From: Ignavibacteriales bacterium
GTDB taxonomy: Bacteria > Bacteroidota > Ignavibacteria > Ignavibacteriales > Melioribacteraceae
DNA: 64,000 nucleotides
NCBI GenBank assembly: GCA_026390775.1
Contig: JAPLFF010000003.1
Span: 558,001 to 622,000 of the forward strand
Reading direction: 5' to 3'
In this document: positions 44,535 to 54,149 of the stretch, in pieces
Layout: each line of letters begins with the position of its first letter
How positions within the stretch are numbered: the first letter of the stretch is position 1
The notes under the pieces: generated by a model
What the model saw: only the letters and a program-made list of their open reading frames with translations
Told to the model about the DNA's origin: nothing
The model's database searches: none
Position numbers and translations under genes: made by a program

Positions 44535-44630
44535 TCCGATGAATCGGGAGAAGAATCTAAAAATTTTAATTGTTCAATTATCAGATTCTTCACTCCTCCC
44601 GACAAGTCGGGATCCGTTCAGAATGACTCC
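44535..44630. repeat. Intergenic inverted-repeat element
   Basis: AGAAGAATCT (44549-44558) is complementary to AGATTCTT (44583-44590), and TCCCGAC-aa-GTCGGGA (44597-44612) forms a second perfect stem, followed by TCCGTTCAGAATGAC. The pattern AGATTCTTC...TTCAGAATGAC is one I recognise as a dispersed repeat in many bacterial genomes (recollection, not checked). Confidence 0.65.
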
Positions 44631-44666
44631 TTGCTTAACGTGAGTCACTTTAATTATATTTCAGTT

Positions 44667-45395
44667 ATGAAAAAGCCCTCAAAAATATTTTGGAAAAAAT
44701 TACTGTACGTCTTTGGAGGCATCTTAATCTTTCTTCTTGTAATTGATTACATCATTTTACCGCTTTATGTAAGCGGAAGTGAGCATCAAATACCTAATGT
44801 TATCGGTAAACAAAAAGATGAAGCAATAAAAATTCTTGAAGATGCCGGTCTTAATCCTATTATACAAACATCCCGATTCGATCAAAAATATCAGAGAGAT
44901 CATGTAATATTTCAAAATCCGTCTCCTAATATGGCTGTTAAAACTAATCGAAGAGTATATCTAACAATCAGCGGAGGAGATCCGCAAATCAAGATGCCTT
45001 CGTTAGTTGGTAAAACGATTAGAGATGCAACTGTAACTCTTGAACGACTTGGTCTTTCTATCGGAAAAGTTGATTCAGTAGAATCTGAATTTCCTGCCGG
45101 TATAATTGTAGAGCAGCAATTTCTTCAAGGAAAAGAAATTTCAAAAGGATCGGCGGTTAATTTTAAACTAAGTATTGGACCTCAGGTTGGTATGGTTCGT
45201 GTCCCAAGTCTATTTGGGCAAACATTATCGGAAGCAGAAAAAATCCTTAAGAATAATTCACTAAGAGTAGGTAATAAAGTATATATCTTCTCACAAAATT
45301 ATTTACCAAACACTGTTGTAGATCAATATCCAAGTATAAATACGTTGACTAAAATTGGCGACAGTGTGACAGTTACTTTAACAAGAACAAAATAG
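44667..45395 (+). CDS. PASTA-domain membrane protein
   Basis: About 242 residues from the ATG at 44667. One transmembrane segment (LYVFGGILIFLLVIDYIIL) is followed by three extracytoplasmic PASTA repeats: IPNVIGKQKDEAIKILEDAG, MPSLVGKTIRDATVTLERLG, and VPSLFGQTLSEAEKILKNNS. PASTA modules bind muropeptides or the cell wall. There is no kinase or penicillin-binding domain, so it is a stand-alone PASTA protein. It lies 10 bases before rpe. Confidence 0.87.
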   Translation: MKKPSKIFWKKLLYVFGGILIFLLVIDYIILPLYVSGSEHQIPNVIGKQKDEAIKILEDAGLNPIIQTSRFDQKYQRDHVIFQNPSPNMAVKTNRRVYLTISGGDPQIKMPSLVGKTIRDATVTLERLGLSIGKVDSVESEFPAGIIVEQQFLQGKEISKGSAVNFKLSIGPQVGMVRVPSLFGQTLSEAEKILKNNSLRVGNKVYIFSQNYLPNTVVDQYPSINTLTKIGDSVTVTLTRTK

Positions 45396-45405
45396 AGTGA
45401 TATAA

Positions 45406-46068
45406 ATGAGTCCAAAGAAATTAATAGCTTCATCTATTTTAACCGCAGATTTTTCTAATCTTTCACAGCAGATTCGTTTTACAGAACTTGGCGGAGCTGA
45501 TTGGATTCATTGTGATATTATGGACGGTAAGTTTGTTCCTAATTTAAGTTTTGGACCTGTTGTAGTACAAGCCGTAAGAAAAATTACCAAACTTCCGGTT
45601 GATGTTCATTTAATGATTAAAAATCCCGATGCTTTACTGGAAAAATTTGTTGAAGCCGGAGCTAATTGGGTAACAGTTCATCAAGAAGAAGTTGTTCATC
45701 TTAACAGAACGTTAACAAGAATTAAAGAGTTAGGAGCAAAAGCCGGAGTTGCAATTAATCCTTCTACACCAATTACAACTTTAGTAGAAGTAATCAATCT
45801 TGTTGATTTGGTATTGATTATGTCGGTCAATCCAGGTTTTGGAGGTCAAAAATTTATTCAATCCTCAATTAGCAAAATTCAAGAACTTAATAATTTAAGG
45901 ACAAAAACTTCTTCTAACTTTTTAATTGAAGTTGACGGCGGTATCAGTAAAAATAATATCAAAGGACTTGCGGATGCCGGTTGTGATGTATTTGTAGTAG
46001 GGAATTCTATATTTGGTCAGGATAACATCACTGCTGCTACGATCGAATTGAAAAATATGGTCATGTAA
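45406..46068 (+). CDS. rpe: Ribulose-phosphate 3-epimerase
   Basis: Interconverts ribulose 5-phosphate and xylulose 5-phosphate in the pentose phosphate pathway. 220 residues, complete. Conserved blocks: ASILTADFSNL, WIHCDIMDGKFVPNLSFG, VDVHLMI, VTVHQEE, INPSTP, VLIMSVNPGFGGQKFI, and EVDGGI. All metal and phosphate ligands are present. The ATG follows GAGTGATATAA, 10 bases after the PASTA gene, so both are likely co-transcribed. Confidence 0.97.
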   Translation: MSPKKLIASSILTADFSNLSQQIRFTELGGADWIHCDIMDGKFVPNLSFGPVVVQAVRKITKLPVDVHLMIKNPDALLEKFVEAGANWVTVHQEEVVHLNRTLTRIKELGAKAGVAINPSTPITTLVEVINLVDLVLIMSVNPGFGGQKFIQSSISKIQELNNLRTKTSSNFLIEVDGGISKNNIKGLADAGCDVFVVGNSIFGQDNITAATIELKNMVM

Positions 46069-46173
46069 GAAAAGTATCTTTCTTATTCTTTTCTCAAATC
46101 CATTCAAGATTTTTTTTTAATTTATATACGAAATTTGTGAAATTCTGTAATCTCATTAGTAAGAGGTTAACTG

Positions 46174-47355
46174 TTGACTATCCAGCTTGTTGATATTTTT
46201 TATCCTAATGTCTTTCGAAGATATAGTGCAAAGTATAATATTTTTCGTGAATTATATGAGAAAGATCTTGTTGGAATTGAGATACGCGGGATTGAATTCA
46301 AACTTGCTCAAAATATAAAACGAATTATTCTGACCAATAAAGAGATCTGCTATACAACCGGTAAGAAAGGCGATCTTATATGTGATCTATTGGTGATTGG
46401 CACATATGGTATTTTTAGAGAGTTATCAAAAGAAATTATTTCAATCGGCAACGAAGATTTAGGGCGGAAAGTAGCACGTATTCTTCAGAATATTACAGAT
46501 TATGAAAACCAGACTATACAAATTGGTAAACTTACTTTTCCGTTAGACCGTGCATACACTGTTGGAATTCTAAATGTTACACCGGATTCGTTTTCCGACG
46601 GTGGAAAATATTATCAAAAAGAAAATGCGGTCGAACATGGACTTAAATTATTAGAGCAAGGTGCTGATATTCTTGATATCGGCGGCGAATCTACAAGACC
46701 GGGCGCAGATCCTATAAGTGAAGAAGAGGAGATTAAGCGGGTAATACCTGTAATCGAAGAAATTATTAAAGCAAAACCGGATTCGCTAATTTCAATTGAC
46801 ACATCAAAATCTGAAGTAGCTCATGAGGCATTACAAAGCGGTGCTAAGTTAGTCAATGATATTAGTTCATACACATTAGATCCAAAAATTTTAGATGTCA
46901 CTAAACAATTTAATGCAGTATTGATTTTGATGCATATGAAAGAAATTCCCAAGACAATGCAAGATTCTCCGTACTATGAAGATGTTGTTTCTGAAATTTA
47001 TGATTATCTAAAAGCCAAAGTTGAAACCGCAAAAAAAAATGGTATAAAAAATATTATTATAGATCCCGGAATTGGATTCGGGAAAAGAGTAATGGATAAT
47101 TATGAATTAATAAAACGATTAAATGAATTCAAAGGAATAGGGCAACCGATTCTTGTGGGGCTTTCTAGGAAATCATTCCTTGGCAAAGCACTTGAACTTA
47201 ATATTGAAGAAAGAGGTGAGCCTACTCTTATCGCTGAAACACTTGCAATTAAAAACGGTACACGCTTTATTCGTACTCATGAAGTTAAGAAAACAATATA
47301 TGCATCTAAGTTAAACCGCTTTTTTGATAATCCGGAATTACTGCAGAATGTTTGA
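46174..47355 (+). CDS. folP: Dihydropteroate synthase with N-terminal extension
   Basis: Condenses p-aminobenzoate with hydroxymethyl-dihydropterin pyrophosphate in folate synthesis. The catalytic TIM barrel begins at about residue 125: VGILNVTPDSFSDGGKY, DIGGESTRPGA, SIDTSKSEVA, LVNDIS, LMHMKE, and DPGIGFGKR with LVGLSRKSFLG. Length 393 instead of about 280: residues 1 to about 120 form an extra domain not needed for DHPS activity. The start is TTG at 46174 with AAGAGG upstream. It overlaps cdaA by 8 bases. Confidence 0.93.
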   Translation: MTIQLVDIFYPNVFRRYSAKYNIFRELYEKDLVGIEIRGIEFKLAQNIKRIILTNKEICYTTGKKGDLICDLLVIGTYGIFRELSKEIISIGNEDLGRKVARILQNITDYENQTIQIGKLTFPLDRAYTVGILNVTPDSFSDGGKYYQKENAVEHGLKLLEQGADILDIGGESTRPGADPISEEEEIKRVIPVIEEIIKAKPDSLISIDTSKSEVAHEALQSGAKLVNDISSYTLDPKILDVTKQFNAVLILMHMKEIPKTMQDSPYYEDVVSEIYDYLKAKVETAKKNGIKNIIIDPGIGFGKRVMDNYELIKRLNEFKGIGQPILVGLSRKSFLGKALELNIEERGEPTLIAETLAIKNGTRFIRTHEVKKTIYASKLNRFFDNPELLQNV

Positions 47356-48184
47356 AATAATCAAAATAGGATTTCTTTCAATATCATTCCTTGATCTAAT
47401 TGATATTCTTCTGGTTGCTTTTATTTTTTATAAAGTATATACAATTATTCGTGCAACAATTGCAGCTCAAATATTTTATGGTTTGATCTTTGTCCTTATT
47501 CTTTCTTTTCTAGCACAAGCGGCTAATTTTAAAGCTCTCGGATGGCTGCTTAGATTACTAACCGATATTTGGGTAATTGCATTTGTAATCCTATTCCAAC
47601 CTGAAATAAGAAGATTACTAATAATTATAGGAAAGAATCCGATTTTTAGAATGTTTATAAAAAGTGACGAATCAAATCTTACAGATGTAATCACAGAAAC
47701 GGCATTTGAATTAGCTCAACACCAACACGGTGCTTTGATAGTTATTGTAAAATCAGTTGGTATCCGTAGTATTGTAGAAACGGGTGAATTGATCAATGCA
47801 AAAGTTACAAAGAATTTATTGCGTTCTATCTTTTTCCCGCATTCACCTTTACACGATGGCGCAGTGATTATTATGAATGATACAATTGAAGCTGCACGAT
47901 GTACGCTGCCGTTATCAAGTGAGTATGCAAAAAACGGCAAACCTCTTGGAATGCGCCATAAGGCGGGTCTCGGTATTTCAGAACAAGCAGATGTTATTAG
48001 TGTCATTGTATCAGAAGAGACAGGCAGTATTTCTGTCGCCGAAGACGGACAAATTAAAACCGGTTTATCTAAAGAGGGACTAAGAAATTATCTAAATAAT
48101 TCACTCAGTGATTCTAAAGGGAAAGGTTTGAAAGTGATATCACAAATGTTTAAGAAGAAAAAAATGTTTTCTGATTTAGAGTAA
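47348..48184 (+). CDS. cdaA: Diadenylate cyclase CdaA
   Basis: Makes the second messenger c-di-AMP from two ATP. About 278 residues from the ATG at 47348, which overlaps the folP end. Three N-terminal transmembrane helices (LIDILLVAFIFYKVYTII, FYGLIFVLILSFLAQ, DIWVIAFVILFQPEIRR) precede the DAC domain with LHDGAVIIM and GMRHKAGLGISE. The usual DGA motif is kept, while the RHR motif reads RHK. Downstream glmM/cdaR-type genes are absent here. It is the membrane form typical of many Gram-negatives and Firmicutes. Confidence 0.92.
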   Translation: MFEIIKIGFLSISFLDLIDILLVAFIFYKVYTIIRATIAAQIFYGLIFVLILSFLAQAANFKALGWLLRLLTDIWVIAFVILFQPEIRRLLIIIGKNPIFRMFIKSDESNLTDVITETAFELAQHQHGALIVIVKSVGIRSIVETGELINAKVTKNLLRSIFFPHSPLHDGAVIIMNDTIEAARCTLPLSSEYAKNGKPLGMRHKAGLGISEQADVISVIVSEETGSISVAEDGQIKTGLSKEGLRNYLNNSLSDSKGKGLKVISQMFKKKKMFSDLE

Positions 48185-48274
48185 ATAAAATTCATCATCT
48201 TAAAATTGAAATGATTAATTTTATTGCTGATAAGACATTAGTAAATTTCTATTAGAATAGGAAAGAGGGAAACA

Positions 48275-48952
48275 ATGAAATTAAAATATTTTTCTCATTC
48301 AGCATTTCAGATCACAACTGATGCCGGTAAGAAAATATTGATTGATCCGTTTTTGGATGGCAATCCAACCTCTCCGGTAAAATCGAAAGATGTTGATGCT
48401 GATTTTATTATATTGACACACGGTCATGGCGATCATATTGGTGATTCATTTAGCATTGCAGAAAGATGCGGTTCACTTTTTATTTGTTGTAATGAATTAG
48501 CCAATTATTGTTCTTCGAAAGGATTCAAAGCACATAGTATGCATATTGGCGGAAGCCATAATTTTGAATTCGGCAAAGTTAAATTCACAATTGCTCATCA
48601 TGGCTCAATGACTCCCGATAATTATTATGCCGGTGAAGCATCGGGAGTGATCTTATCAATTGACGGGAAAAATTTATATCATACCGGTGATACAGGATTG
48701 TTTTACGATATGAAATTAATTGGAGAAATGACACCGCTTGATTATATGCTGCTGCCAATCGGAGATAACTATACAATGGGAATAACGGATGCAGTCAAAG
48801 CAGTTGAGTTAGCTAATCCTAAAACTGCAATTCCAATCCATTATAATACATTCCCGGTGATACATTCAGATCCCGAAGAATTTAAGAAAAGAGTTGAAGC
48901 TCTCGGGAAAAAAGCGATTGTACTTAAGTTTGGACAAGAAATTTTATTGTAA
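48275..48952 (+). CDS. UPF0173 family metallo-beta-lactamase-fold hydrolase
   Basis: 225 residues. Metal motif LTHGHGDHIGD (H-x-H-x-D-H), then HHGSMTP, YHTGDTGLFYDM and IPIHYNTFPV, the characteristic UPF0173/YtkL signature. Cytosolic; substrate undetermined. AGAGGGAAACA lies before the ATG. It lies 29 bases before parA and may be on the same transcript. Confidence 0.92.
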   Translation: MKLKYFSHSAFQITTDAGKKILIDPFLDGNPTSPVKSKDVDADFIILTHGHGDHIGDSFSIAERCGSLFICCNELANYCSSKGFKAHSMHIGGSHNFEFGKVKFTIAHHGSMTPDNYYAGEASGVILSIDGKNLYHTGDTGLFYDMKLIGEMTPLDYMLLPIGDNYTMGITDAVKAVELANPKTAIPIHYNTFPVIHSDPEEFKKRVEALGKKAIVLKFGQEILL

Positions 48953-48981
48953 TTTAATTATGTAATTAAAAATTCCTATTT

Positions 48982-49764
48982 ATGGCCAAAAAAATTGTTA
49001 TTGCAAATCAGAAAGGCGGAGTTGGAAAAACAACTACCGCTATAAATTTATCTGCATCTGTTGCTGCGGCAGAATTTAAAACACTATTAATTGATATTGA
49101 CCCTCAAGCAAATTCAACTTCGGGAATCGGTATTGAGAATTATAAACTTTCCGTTTATCAAGCTTTAATCGGAATAGAAGATGCAGAAGACTGCATTATA
49201 AATACATATATGCCGCATCTTGATATTATACCATCAACTATAGATTTAGTCGGCGCAGAAATCGAATTGGTTTCTATGGAAGAAAGAGAATATTTATTAA
49301 AAAAGGCGGTTGCAACTATAGAATCACGATATGATTTTATTTTTATTGATTGTCCTCCTTCACTCGGTTTACTAACACTAAATGCTTTGACTTGTGCTGA
49401 TTCGGTTTTAATTCCTGTTCAGTGTGAATACTTTGCATTGGAAGGTTTGGGACAATTATTAAACACAATTAATATTGTTAAGAAAAATCTGAACAATGAT
49501 CTTTCCATTGAAGGCGTGTTATTAACTATGTTCGATACAAGATTACGGTTGTCCCATCAAGTTGTAGAAGAAGTAAAAAAATATTTTGGGACAAAAGTAT
49601 TCCAAACGATCATTCATAGAAATGTTAGATTGTCTGAAGCGCCGAGCCACTCTAAACCTGTAATACTTTACGACGCAAGTTCAGTCGGTGCACAAAATTA
49701 TATAACGCTGGCATCAGAATTAATTCAAAGAAATAATCTAGAACAAAAGAGTATAGCTAATTGA
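48982..49764 (+). CDS. parA: Chromosome-partitioning ATPase ParA/Soj
   Basis: 260 residues. Deviant Walker [15 protein letters not shown] at the N-terminus, [25 protein letters not shown] (Walker B), and the C-terminal [17 protein letters not shown]-type segment typical of chromosomal Soj. It binds DNA and ParB to segregate replicated origins. It overlaps parB by 4 bases. Its position suggests the origin of replication could lie nearby on the chromosome, but no dnaA or gidAB is in the window. Confidence 0.97.
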   Translation: MAKKIVIANQKGGVGKTTTAINLSASVAAAEFKTLLIDIDPQANSTSGIGIENYKLSVYQALIGIEDAEDCIINTYMPHLDIIPSTIDLVGAEIELVSMEEREYLLKKAVATIESRYDFIFIDCPPSLGLLTLNALTCADSVLIPVQCEYFALEGLGQLLNTINIVKKNLNNDLSIEGVLLTMFDTRLRLSHQVVEEVKKYFGTKVFQTIIHRNVRLSEAPSHSKPVILYDASSVGAQNYITLASELIQRNNLEQKSIAN

Positions 49765-50708
49765 GTAATTTGAAACCGGGATTGGGAAGAGGATTAGACG
49801 CATTAATTAATCCTCAAATGAAAGATAAAATTGATGCGCCTGTAGCGATCTCTAATAAAGACTTGCAAAAAGATGACGGCACATCTTACGATGTATTAGC
49901 AAAAATTCCAATCGGCTCCGTAGCTCCAAATCCTTATCAACCAAGAACCGAATTCGACCCCGAAGCTCAAGATGAATTAAGAAAATCAATACTCGAAAAT
50001 GGTTTGATCCAACCTGTAACTGTTCGAAGAGTTTCAAAAGACCATTACGAACTAATTTCGGGTGAACGCAGACTACGTGCTTGTAAAGATGTTGGATATA
50101 AAGAAATACCAGCATACATAATCAAGGTAGAAACAAAAGAAGCGATGCTTGCTCTTTCCCTTATTGAAAATCTTCAGAGAGAGGAGTTAAATTCAATTGA
50201 AATTGCAAATGCATATAAGAGATTAATGGAAGAATGTAATTTAACACAAGAAGAAATTGCCGATAGAGTAGGGAAGGATCGAACAACCGTAACCAATACA
50301 ATTCGCTTATTAAAATTACCACAGAAGATACAGCAAAGTTTGATCAAGAATGAAATTTCAGCCGGTCATGCACGAGCTTTAATAAATATTCCAAGTGAAA
50401 TAATCCAGTTAGAGATCTTAGATAAAATTATTAGTCATAATCTTTCGGTTAGAAAGGTTGAGGATATTGTACGAAAATATATAAACCAAAAAAACGGATC
50501 GAAGAAAAAAGTTTCTGTTCATGTAAAAAGTTTAGGTAATTTATCTCAAAAAGATCTAGAAGAAAAACTCCAAAACATTCTTGGCACTAAAGTAATTTGT
50601 AAGCAAAAGAAAAATGGAGCCGGCGAATTAATAATTGAATATTATTCATTAGATGAGCTAGAAAGATTATTTGAACTATTTGAGATTATCAGCAAAAACA
50701 ATAATTAA
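49761..50708 (+). CDS. parB: Chromosome-partitioning protein ParB/Spo0J
   Basis: 315 residues. N-terminal [12 protein letters not shown]-binding ParB/Srx region ([56 protein letters not shown]), HTH ([24 protein letters not shown]) and the parS-facing segment [13 protein letters not shown] start overlapping the parA stop. A consensus parS site (TGTTTCACGTGAAACA) was looked for by eye in the window and not seen. Confidence 0.97.
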   Translation: MSNLKPGLGRGLDALINPQMKDKIDAPVAISNKDLQKDDGTSYDVLAKIPIGSVAPNPYQPRTEFDPEAQDELRKSILENGLIQPVTVRRVSKDHYELISGERRLRACKDVGYKEIPAYIIKVETKEAMLALSLIENLQREELNSIEIANAYKRLMEECNLTQEEIADRVGKDRTTVTNTIRLLKLPQKIQQSLIKNEISAGHARALINIPSEIIQLEILDKIISHNLSVRKVEDIVRKYINQKNGSKKKVSVHVKSLGNLSQKDLEEKLQNILGTKVICKQKKNGAGELIIEYYSLDELERLFELFEIISKNNN

Positions 50709-51201
50709 GTTAATCATACTTATTTTCTTACTGCATTTATCCGCTGAAAGCACATCTGCACAAGTGCAACCTTTGGATTCCAATAGCGTTAAAATTGATA
50801 CAAGTAAATTTGTAATGAAAAAGTCTGCATGGGGAGCTGTGATTAGAAGTGTTGTAATTCCCGGTTTCGGCCAATTTTATAATGAATCTTATTGGAAAAT
50901 TCCTGTTGTATGGGGATTTTTGGGCTGGTTCGTGTATCAGTGGAACACTAGTAATAATTCGTATATCAATTATCGCGATCTCTATAACAGAAGCTTAAGC
51001 CAAAATAGTACCGGTAATGCATCTTATCTGAGTATACGAGAGTTTTATAAAGATCAGCGTGATCTATTTGCAGTATTTTTTGGATTAGCTTATTTACTAA
51101 ATTTAGTTGATGCTTATGTAGATGCACATTTATTTGATTTTGATGTCTCGAAGATTAGAACAGATGATTTATATCGAGTTTCTCTTAAAATAAAATTATA
51201 A
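50671..51201 (+). CDS. DUF5683 family membrane protein
   Basis: 176 residues. Signal or anchor segment ([20 protein letters not shown]) then the conserved WGAVIRSVVIPGFGQFYNES-type motif and the C-terminal NLVDAYVDAHLFDFDVS, which define DUF5683. This family often follows parB in Bacteroidota (established by genome context there). It overlaps the parB 3' end by 38 bases, with TTG at 50671 or 50680 as start. Function unknown; envelope-located. Confidence 0.82.
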   Translation: MNYLRLSAKTIIKLIILIFLLHLSAESTSAQVQPLDSNSVKIDTSKFVMKKSAWGAVIRSVVIPGFGQFYNESYWKIPVVWGFLGWFVYQWNTSNNSYINYRDLYNRSLSQNSTGNASYLSIREFYKDQRDLFAVFFGLAYLLNLVDAYVDAHLFDFDVSKIRTDDLYRVSLKIKL

Positions 51202-51212
51202 CCGCAGCAAAT

Positions 51213-51920
51213 ATGAAAAATGTTTTAGTCTGTAATAACTGTAATAAAGAAAATGCATTTTATTTAATGATTTGTTCGAACTGCAATTCGTTTCTAAGAT
51301 CCAAAATACCAAATATTGATTTATGGGAAACTATCGGTAAACTTATCGAATCACCTTTACAAGCATTTGATAGAATAATCCAAGCGGAAAATAAAAATTT
51401 TGTTGTGACATTGATGATCATTGTTTGTGTTAAATTATCATTGACTGCTATTATTATTCACAATGCACTATATAGTGTAAATGGTGAGCCAATTACTTTT
51501 CTGAATGGATTATTGCTCGGAGGAGTGCCATCAATCGTTTTACTTTTGGCTTTTTCTTTGATTATTACTTTCTCAAACAAATTATTTGGTATTGAAAATA
51601 GATTCAAAGATAATTTTGCAATTTATATTTTTGCTTTTATTCCTCTTATTGGCGGAATGGTTGTTTTAACTCCGATACAATTTGCTCTATTTGGAGAATA
51701 TTGGTTTACATTTAATCCTTCTCCTTTACTAATGAAACCCACACCTTCTTTGATTCTTCTAATAATTGAAGGATTACTATTCTTGTGGAGCAGTGTACTT
51801 TTTATTGTTGGAACATACTCTCAAACGAGAAACAAAATTTATTCTATTTGTAGCGGTATGATTTTAACGTTGTTGGTAATGGGTGTAATTTATTTTAGAA
51901 ATATAGTAAGCTATTTTTAA
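51213..51920 (+). CDS. Zinc-ribbon plus Yip1-like membrane protein
   Basis: 235 residues. The N-terminal zinc ribbon has CNNCNKENAF and MICSNCNSF (two C-x2-C pairs), followed by five hydrophobic segments of Yip1 type starting near residue 65 (FVVTLMIIVCVKLSLTAIII). Function unknown; related proteins are annotated only as Yip1-domain. It starts 11 bases after the DUF5683 gene. Its 3' end overlaps the convergent ppx gene by 26 bases. Confidence 0.7.
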   Translation: MKNVLVCNNCNKENAFYLMICSNCNSFLRSKIPNIDLWETIGKLIESPLQAFDRIIQAENKNFVVTLMIIVCVKLSLTAIIIHNALYSVNGEPITFLNGLLLGGVPSIVLLLAFSLIITFSNKLFGIENRFKDNFAIYIFAFIPLIGGMVVLTPIQFALFGEYWFTFNPSPLLMKPTPSLILLIIEGLLFLWSSVLFIVGTYSQTRNKIYSICSGMILTLLVMGVIYFRNIVSYF

Positions 51921-52830
51921 CTAGAAAATCAACTACAACTCCATATCTTAATCCTTTTGTACTTACTCTAACTTGATCAATATTTATTTGTTTCATAAAC
52001 GAAACTAGTATTAAACAGCCAGCCAAAAGAACATCTTCTCTTCCTTTTACAACTTGACCATACCTTTCCAACACTTGATTTTTAGTTAAGTTACAAAGTT
52101 GTTTGATAATAGTTTCTATGTCGTTTAATTGTATGATAGAATTCTCTACTTTAACTTCATCATAAACTCGAACATTTTGCTTGATACATGAAAGTGTTGT
52201 TGGTGTTCCAGCAACAGCAATTGTGTCAATACTTCTGGAATAATTGCCAACTATTTCAGAAAATATTTTCTTTGAATATTCCAGAGCATGTACAATTTCT
52301 TTTTCTATGGGGGGATAATTGCTAAAATATTTTTCTGTTAGAGAAACAACTCCTATGTTAAAGCTTTTCTTAAAATTAATCGAAGAAGGATTCCCATGAA
52401 TAAACTCGGTACTGCCACCTCCGATATCAATTACATTATTCACCGAATTAATTTGGAAAGGGAAGATAGATCCGAGAAATGTTAAACGTGCTTCTTCATC
52501 TCCGGATATTATTTCAATATCCCAACCAAACAACTTGTTGATTTCATAAATGACCTCATTACTATTAGAAATTATTCTGAATACATTAGTTGCAACAATC
52601 AATACTTTTTCACAATTAAAACTTTCAATATGTTGTTTATAAAGACTTAGAACTGTTATCAAAGAATCAATTTTATCTCTTCTAAGTTTATCACCCAAGT
52701 TTATTCCTTCACTTAATCTTGGTGATTCGTAAAAATTGACTAAAGTTTTGATGTTGTTTTCTTTTGTATTGTATTCTGCAATAAGCAGCAAAATTGTATT
52801 TGATCCGATATCAATGGAAGCAATAGTCAT
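51895..52830 (-). CDS. ppx: Ppx/GppA-family exopolyphosphatase
   Basis: 311 residues. ASIDIGSNTILLLIAE (phosphate-1), VLIVATNVFR, DIGGGSTEFIHG (phosphate-2), and AGTPTTLSCI with the C-terminal VSTKGLRYGVV. This is the two-domain short Ppx/GppA form that hydrolyses polyphosphate or pppGpp; which one cannot be told from sequence. No polyphosphate kinase lies in the window. Divergent from the next gene. Confidence 0.92.
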   Translation of the reverse strand: MTIASIDIGSNTILLLIAEYNTKENNIKTLVNFYESPRLSEGINLGDKLRRDKIDSLITVLSLYKQHIESFNCEKVLIVATNVFRIISNSNEVIYEINKLFGWDIEIISGDEEARLTFLGSIFPFQINSVNNVIDIGGGSTEFIHGNPSSINFKKSFNIGVVSLTEKYFSNYPPIEKEIVHALEYSKKIFSEIVGNYSRSIDTIAVAGTPTTLSCIKQNVRVYDEVKVENSIIQLNDIETIIKQLCNLTKNQVLERYGQVVKGREDVLLAGCLILVSFMKQINIDQVRVSTKGLRYGVVVDFLVKNSLLYF

Positions 52831-52853
52831 ATTTTTTTTTTATTTTTGAACAA

Positions 52854-53387
52854 ATGAAATCATACATGAAGGATCTAAGTATTTTTTCGAAAACAGTTTT
52901 ATTATTCACAACTATTTTTTTTACTATTTGGCTAGGAGGATATATAGCCCGTCAAATAGCTGTGTACCAACTATTTGAACCTGTTGAATTAAATCTTAAA
53001 ACATTTTATAATTCTAATAATTTATCATCAGCAGTTTCTCTTTTAGTTCCGTTAATTATTTCAAATTTCATAACATACACGTGTTTTCTATTATTTTTTT
53101 TGACTTTTATAGTAACATCAAAATTAAATCTTAGAAGAAACGGCTGGTTATTTATTGTAACCTTGATAATAATTATCACAGCTCCATTTGAAATATACTT
53201 ATCTTTGATTGATTATAAAATTATTAGACTTGGATTAACAAACATTAATGAATCAAATTTTATTTTAGAATTAACAAAAGAACGGCTTACAAAATTGAAT
53301 AGTTTCTCTTTAATAGAAATATTTTCTTACTTGGCAATTATTTTTCTAGTACTCTTTAGACCTCTTCAAAAGTCGAATGAAAATTAA
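52854..53387 (+). CDS. Membrane protein of unknown function
   Basis: 177 residues with four hydrophobic segments (about residues 11-30, 57-85, 95-115 and 150-172) separated by short loops. No family recognised. Its 3' end overlaps the next gene by 11 bases, so it is probably translated from the same message as the 89-residue protein and aroQ. Confidence 0.6.
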   Translation: MKSYMKDLSIFSKTVLLFTTIFFTIWLGGYIARQIAVYQLFEPVELNLKTFYNSNNLSSAVSLLVPLIISNFITYTCFLLFFLTFIVTSKLNLRRNGWLFIVTLIIIITAPFEIYLSLIDYKIIRLGLTNINESNFILELTKERLTKLNSFSLIEIFSYLAIIFLVLFRPLQKSNEN

Positions 53388-53646
53388 AGAAAAAGAATTC
53401 GAGACAATACTTCAAGACTTAAAACTGATTGCACAAGAACTTGGAGCAAAAGTAAGATTTGAGAGAGGGGATTTTAAGGGCGGTTATTGTATTGTGAAAG
53501 AAGATAAAACGATTGTCATAAATAAATTATCAACTCTGCAAAAAAAAGTAATGATCCTTACATCTGCATTAAAAGATCTTGGTATTGATGAGAAATATCT
53601 TCCTCCAAGAATTAGAGAAATAATAGAAGAGATTACTGAAAAATGA
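53377..53646 (+). CDS. Small conserved-looking protein of unknown function
   Basis: 89 residues, soluble, no signal. It begins with an amphipathic helix (MKIKEKEFETILQDLKLIA), then a beta pair around VRFERGDFKGGYCIVKEDKT and a C-terminal helix (EKYLPPRIREIIEEI). It overlaps its upstream neighbour by 11 bases and aroQ by 4 bases. I do not know a function. Confidence 0.55.
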   Translation: MKIKEKEFETILQDLKLIAQELGAKVRFERGDFKGGYCIVKEDKTIVINKLSTLQKKVMILTSALKDLGIDEKYLPPRIREIIEEITEK

Positions 53647-54074
53647 TTAAGATACTTGTTATAAATGGTGTTAATCTTAATAAGTTAGGAAGCAGAGATA
53701 AAATGAATTATGGTTCTCTAACTTTAAATCAATTAAATTCTCTCATCAAAGAAGAATTTAATGAATTAGATTTTACTTTTTCCCAATCGAATCTTGAATA
53801 CGAATTAGTTAATAAAATTAACGAAGCTTCCAATTACGATGGGATCGTAATTAATCCAGGAGGATTTACACATACCTCGGTAGCAATTCGCGATGCACTT
53901 GAGAATATAAAAATTCCAAAAATTGAAGTACACCTTTCAAATTTAGCGACTAGAGAAGAATTCAGGAATACATTACTAACAACTTCAAAATGCGATGGTT
54001 TCATTTCCGGTTTTAAGGAAATTAGTTTTCTTTCTGCTGTTTATACATTGACAAAACTTATTAAGAAAAATTGA
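53643..54074 (+). CDS. aroQ: 3-dehydroquinate dehydratase, type II
   Basis: Third step of the shikimate pathway. 143 residues (family about 145). INGVNLNKLGSRDKMNYGSL carries the catalytic Tyr, NPGGFTHTSVAIRDAL the active-site His, and EVHLSNLATREEFR the substrate loop. Some positions differ from the usual motifs (GVNLNKL for GPNLNLL), but the catalytic residues remain. It overlaps the upstream gene by 4 bases. Confidence 0.93.
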   Translation: MIKILVINGVNLNKLGSRDKMNYGSLTLNQLNSLIKEEFNELDFTFSQSNLEYELVNKINEASNYDGIVINPGGFTHTSVAIRDALENIKIPKIEVHLSNLATREEFRNTLLTTSKCDGFISGFKEISFLSAVYTLTKLIKKN

Positions 54075-54149
54075 ATTAGATTTAAACACAATTATTGCGA
54101 ATATATTTTTCTTCATCTATCTTAACTATTAGATTTTAAGGATAAAGCC

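Noticed and set aside
48900-50720. parS site near parAB
   Set aside because: The palindrome TGTTTCACGTGAAACA was sought by eye around parAB and elsewhere in the window without a match; a tool-based search is needed before saying it is absent.
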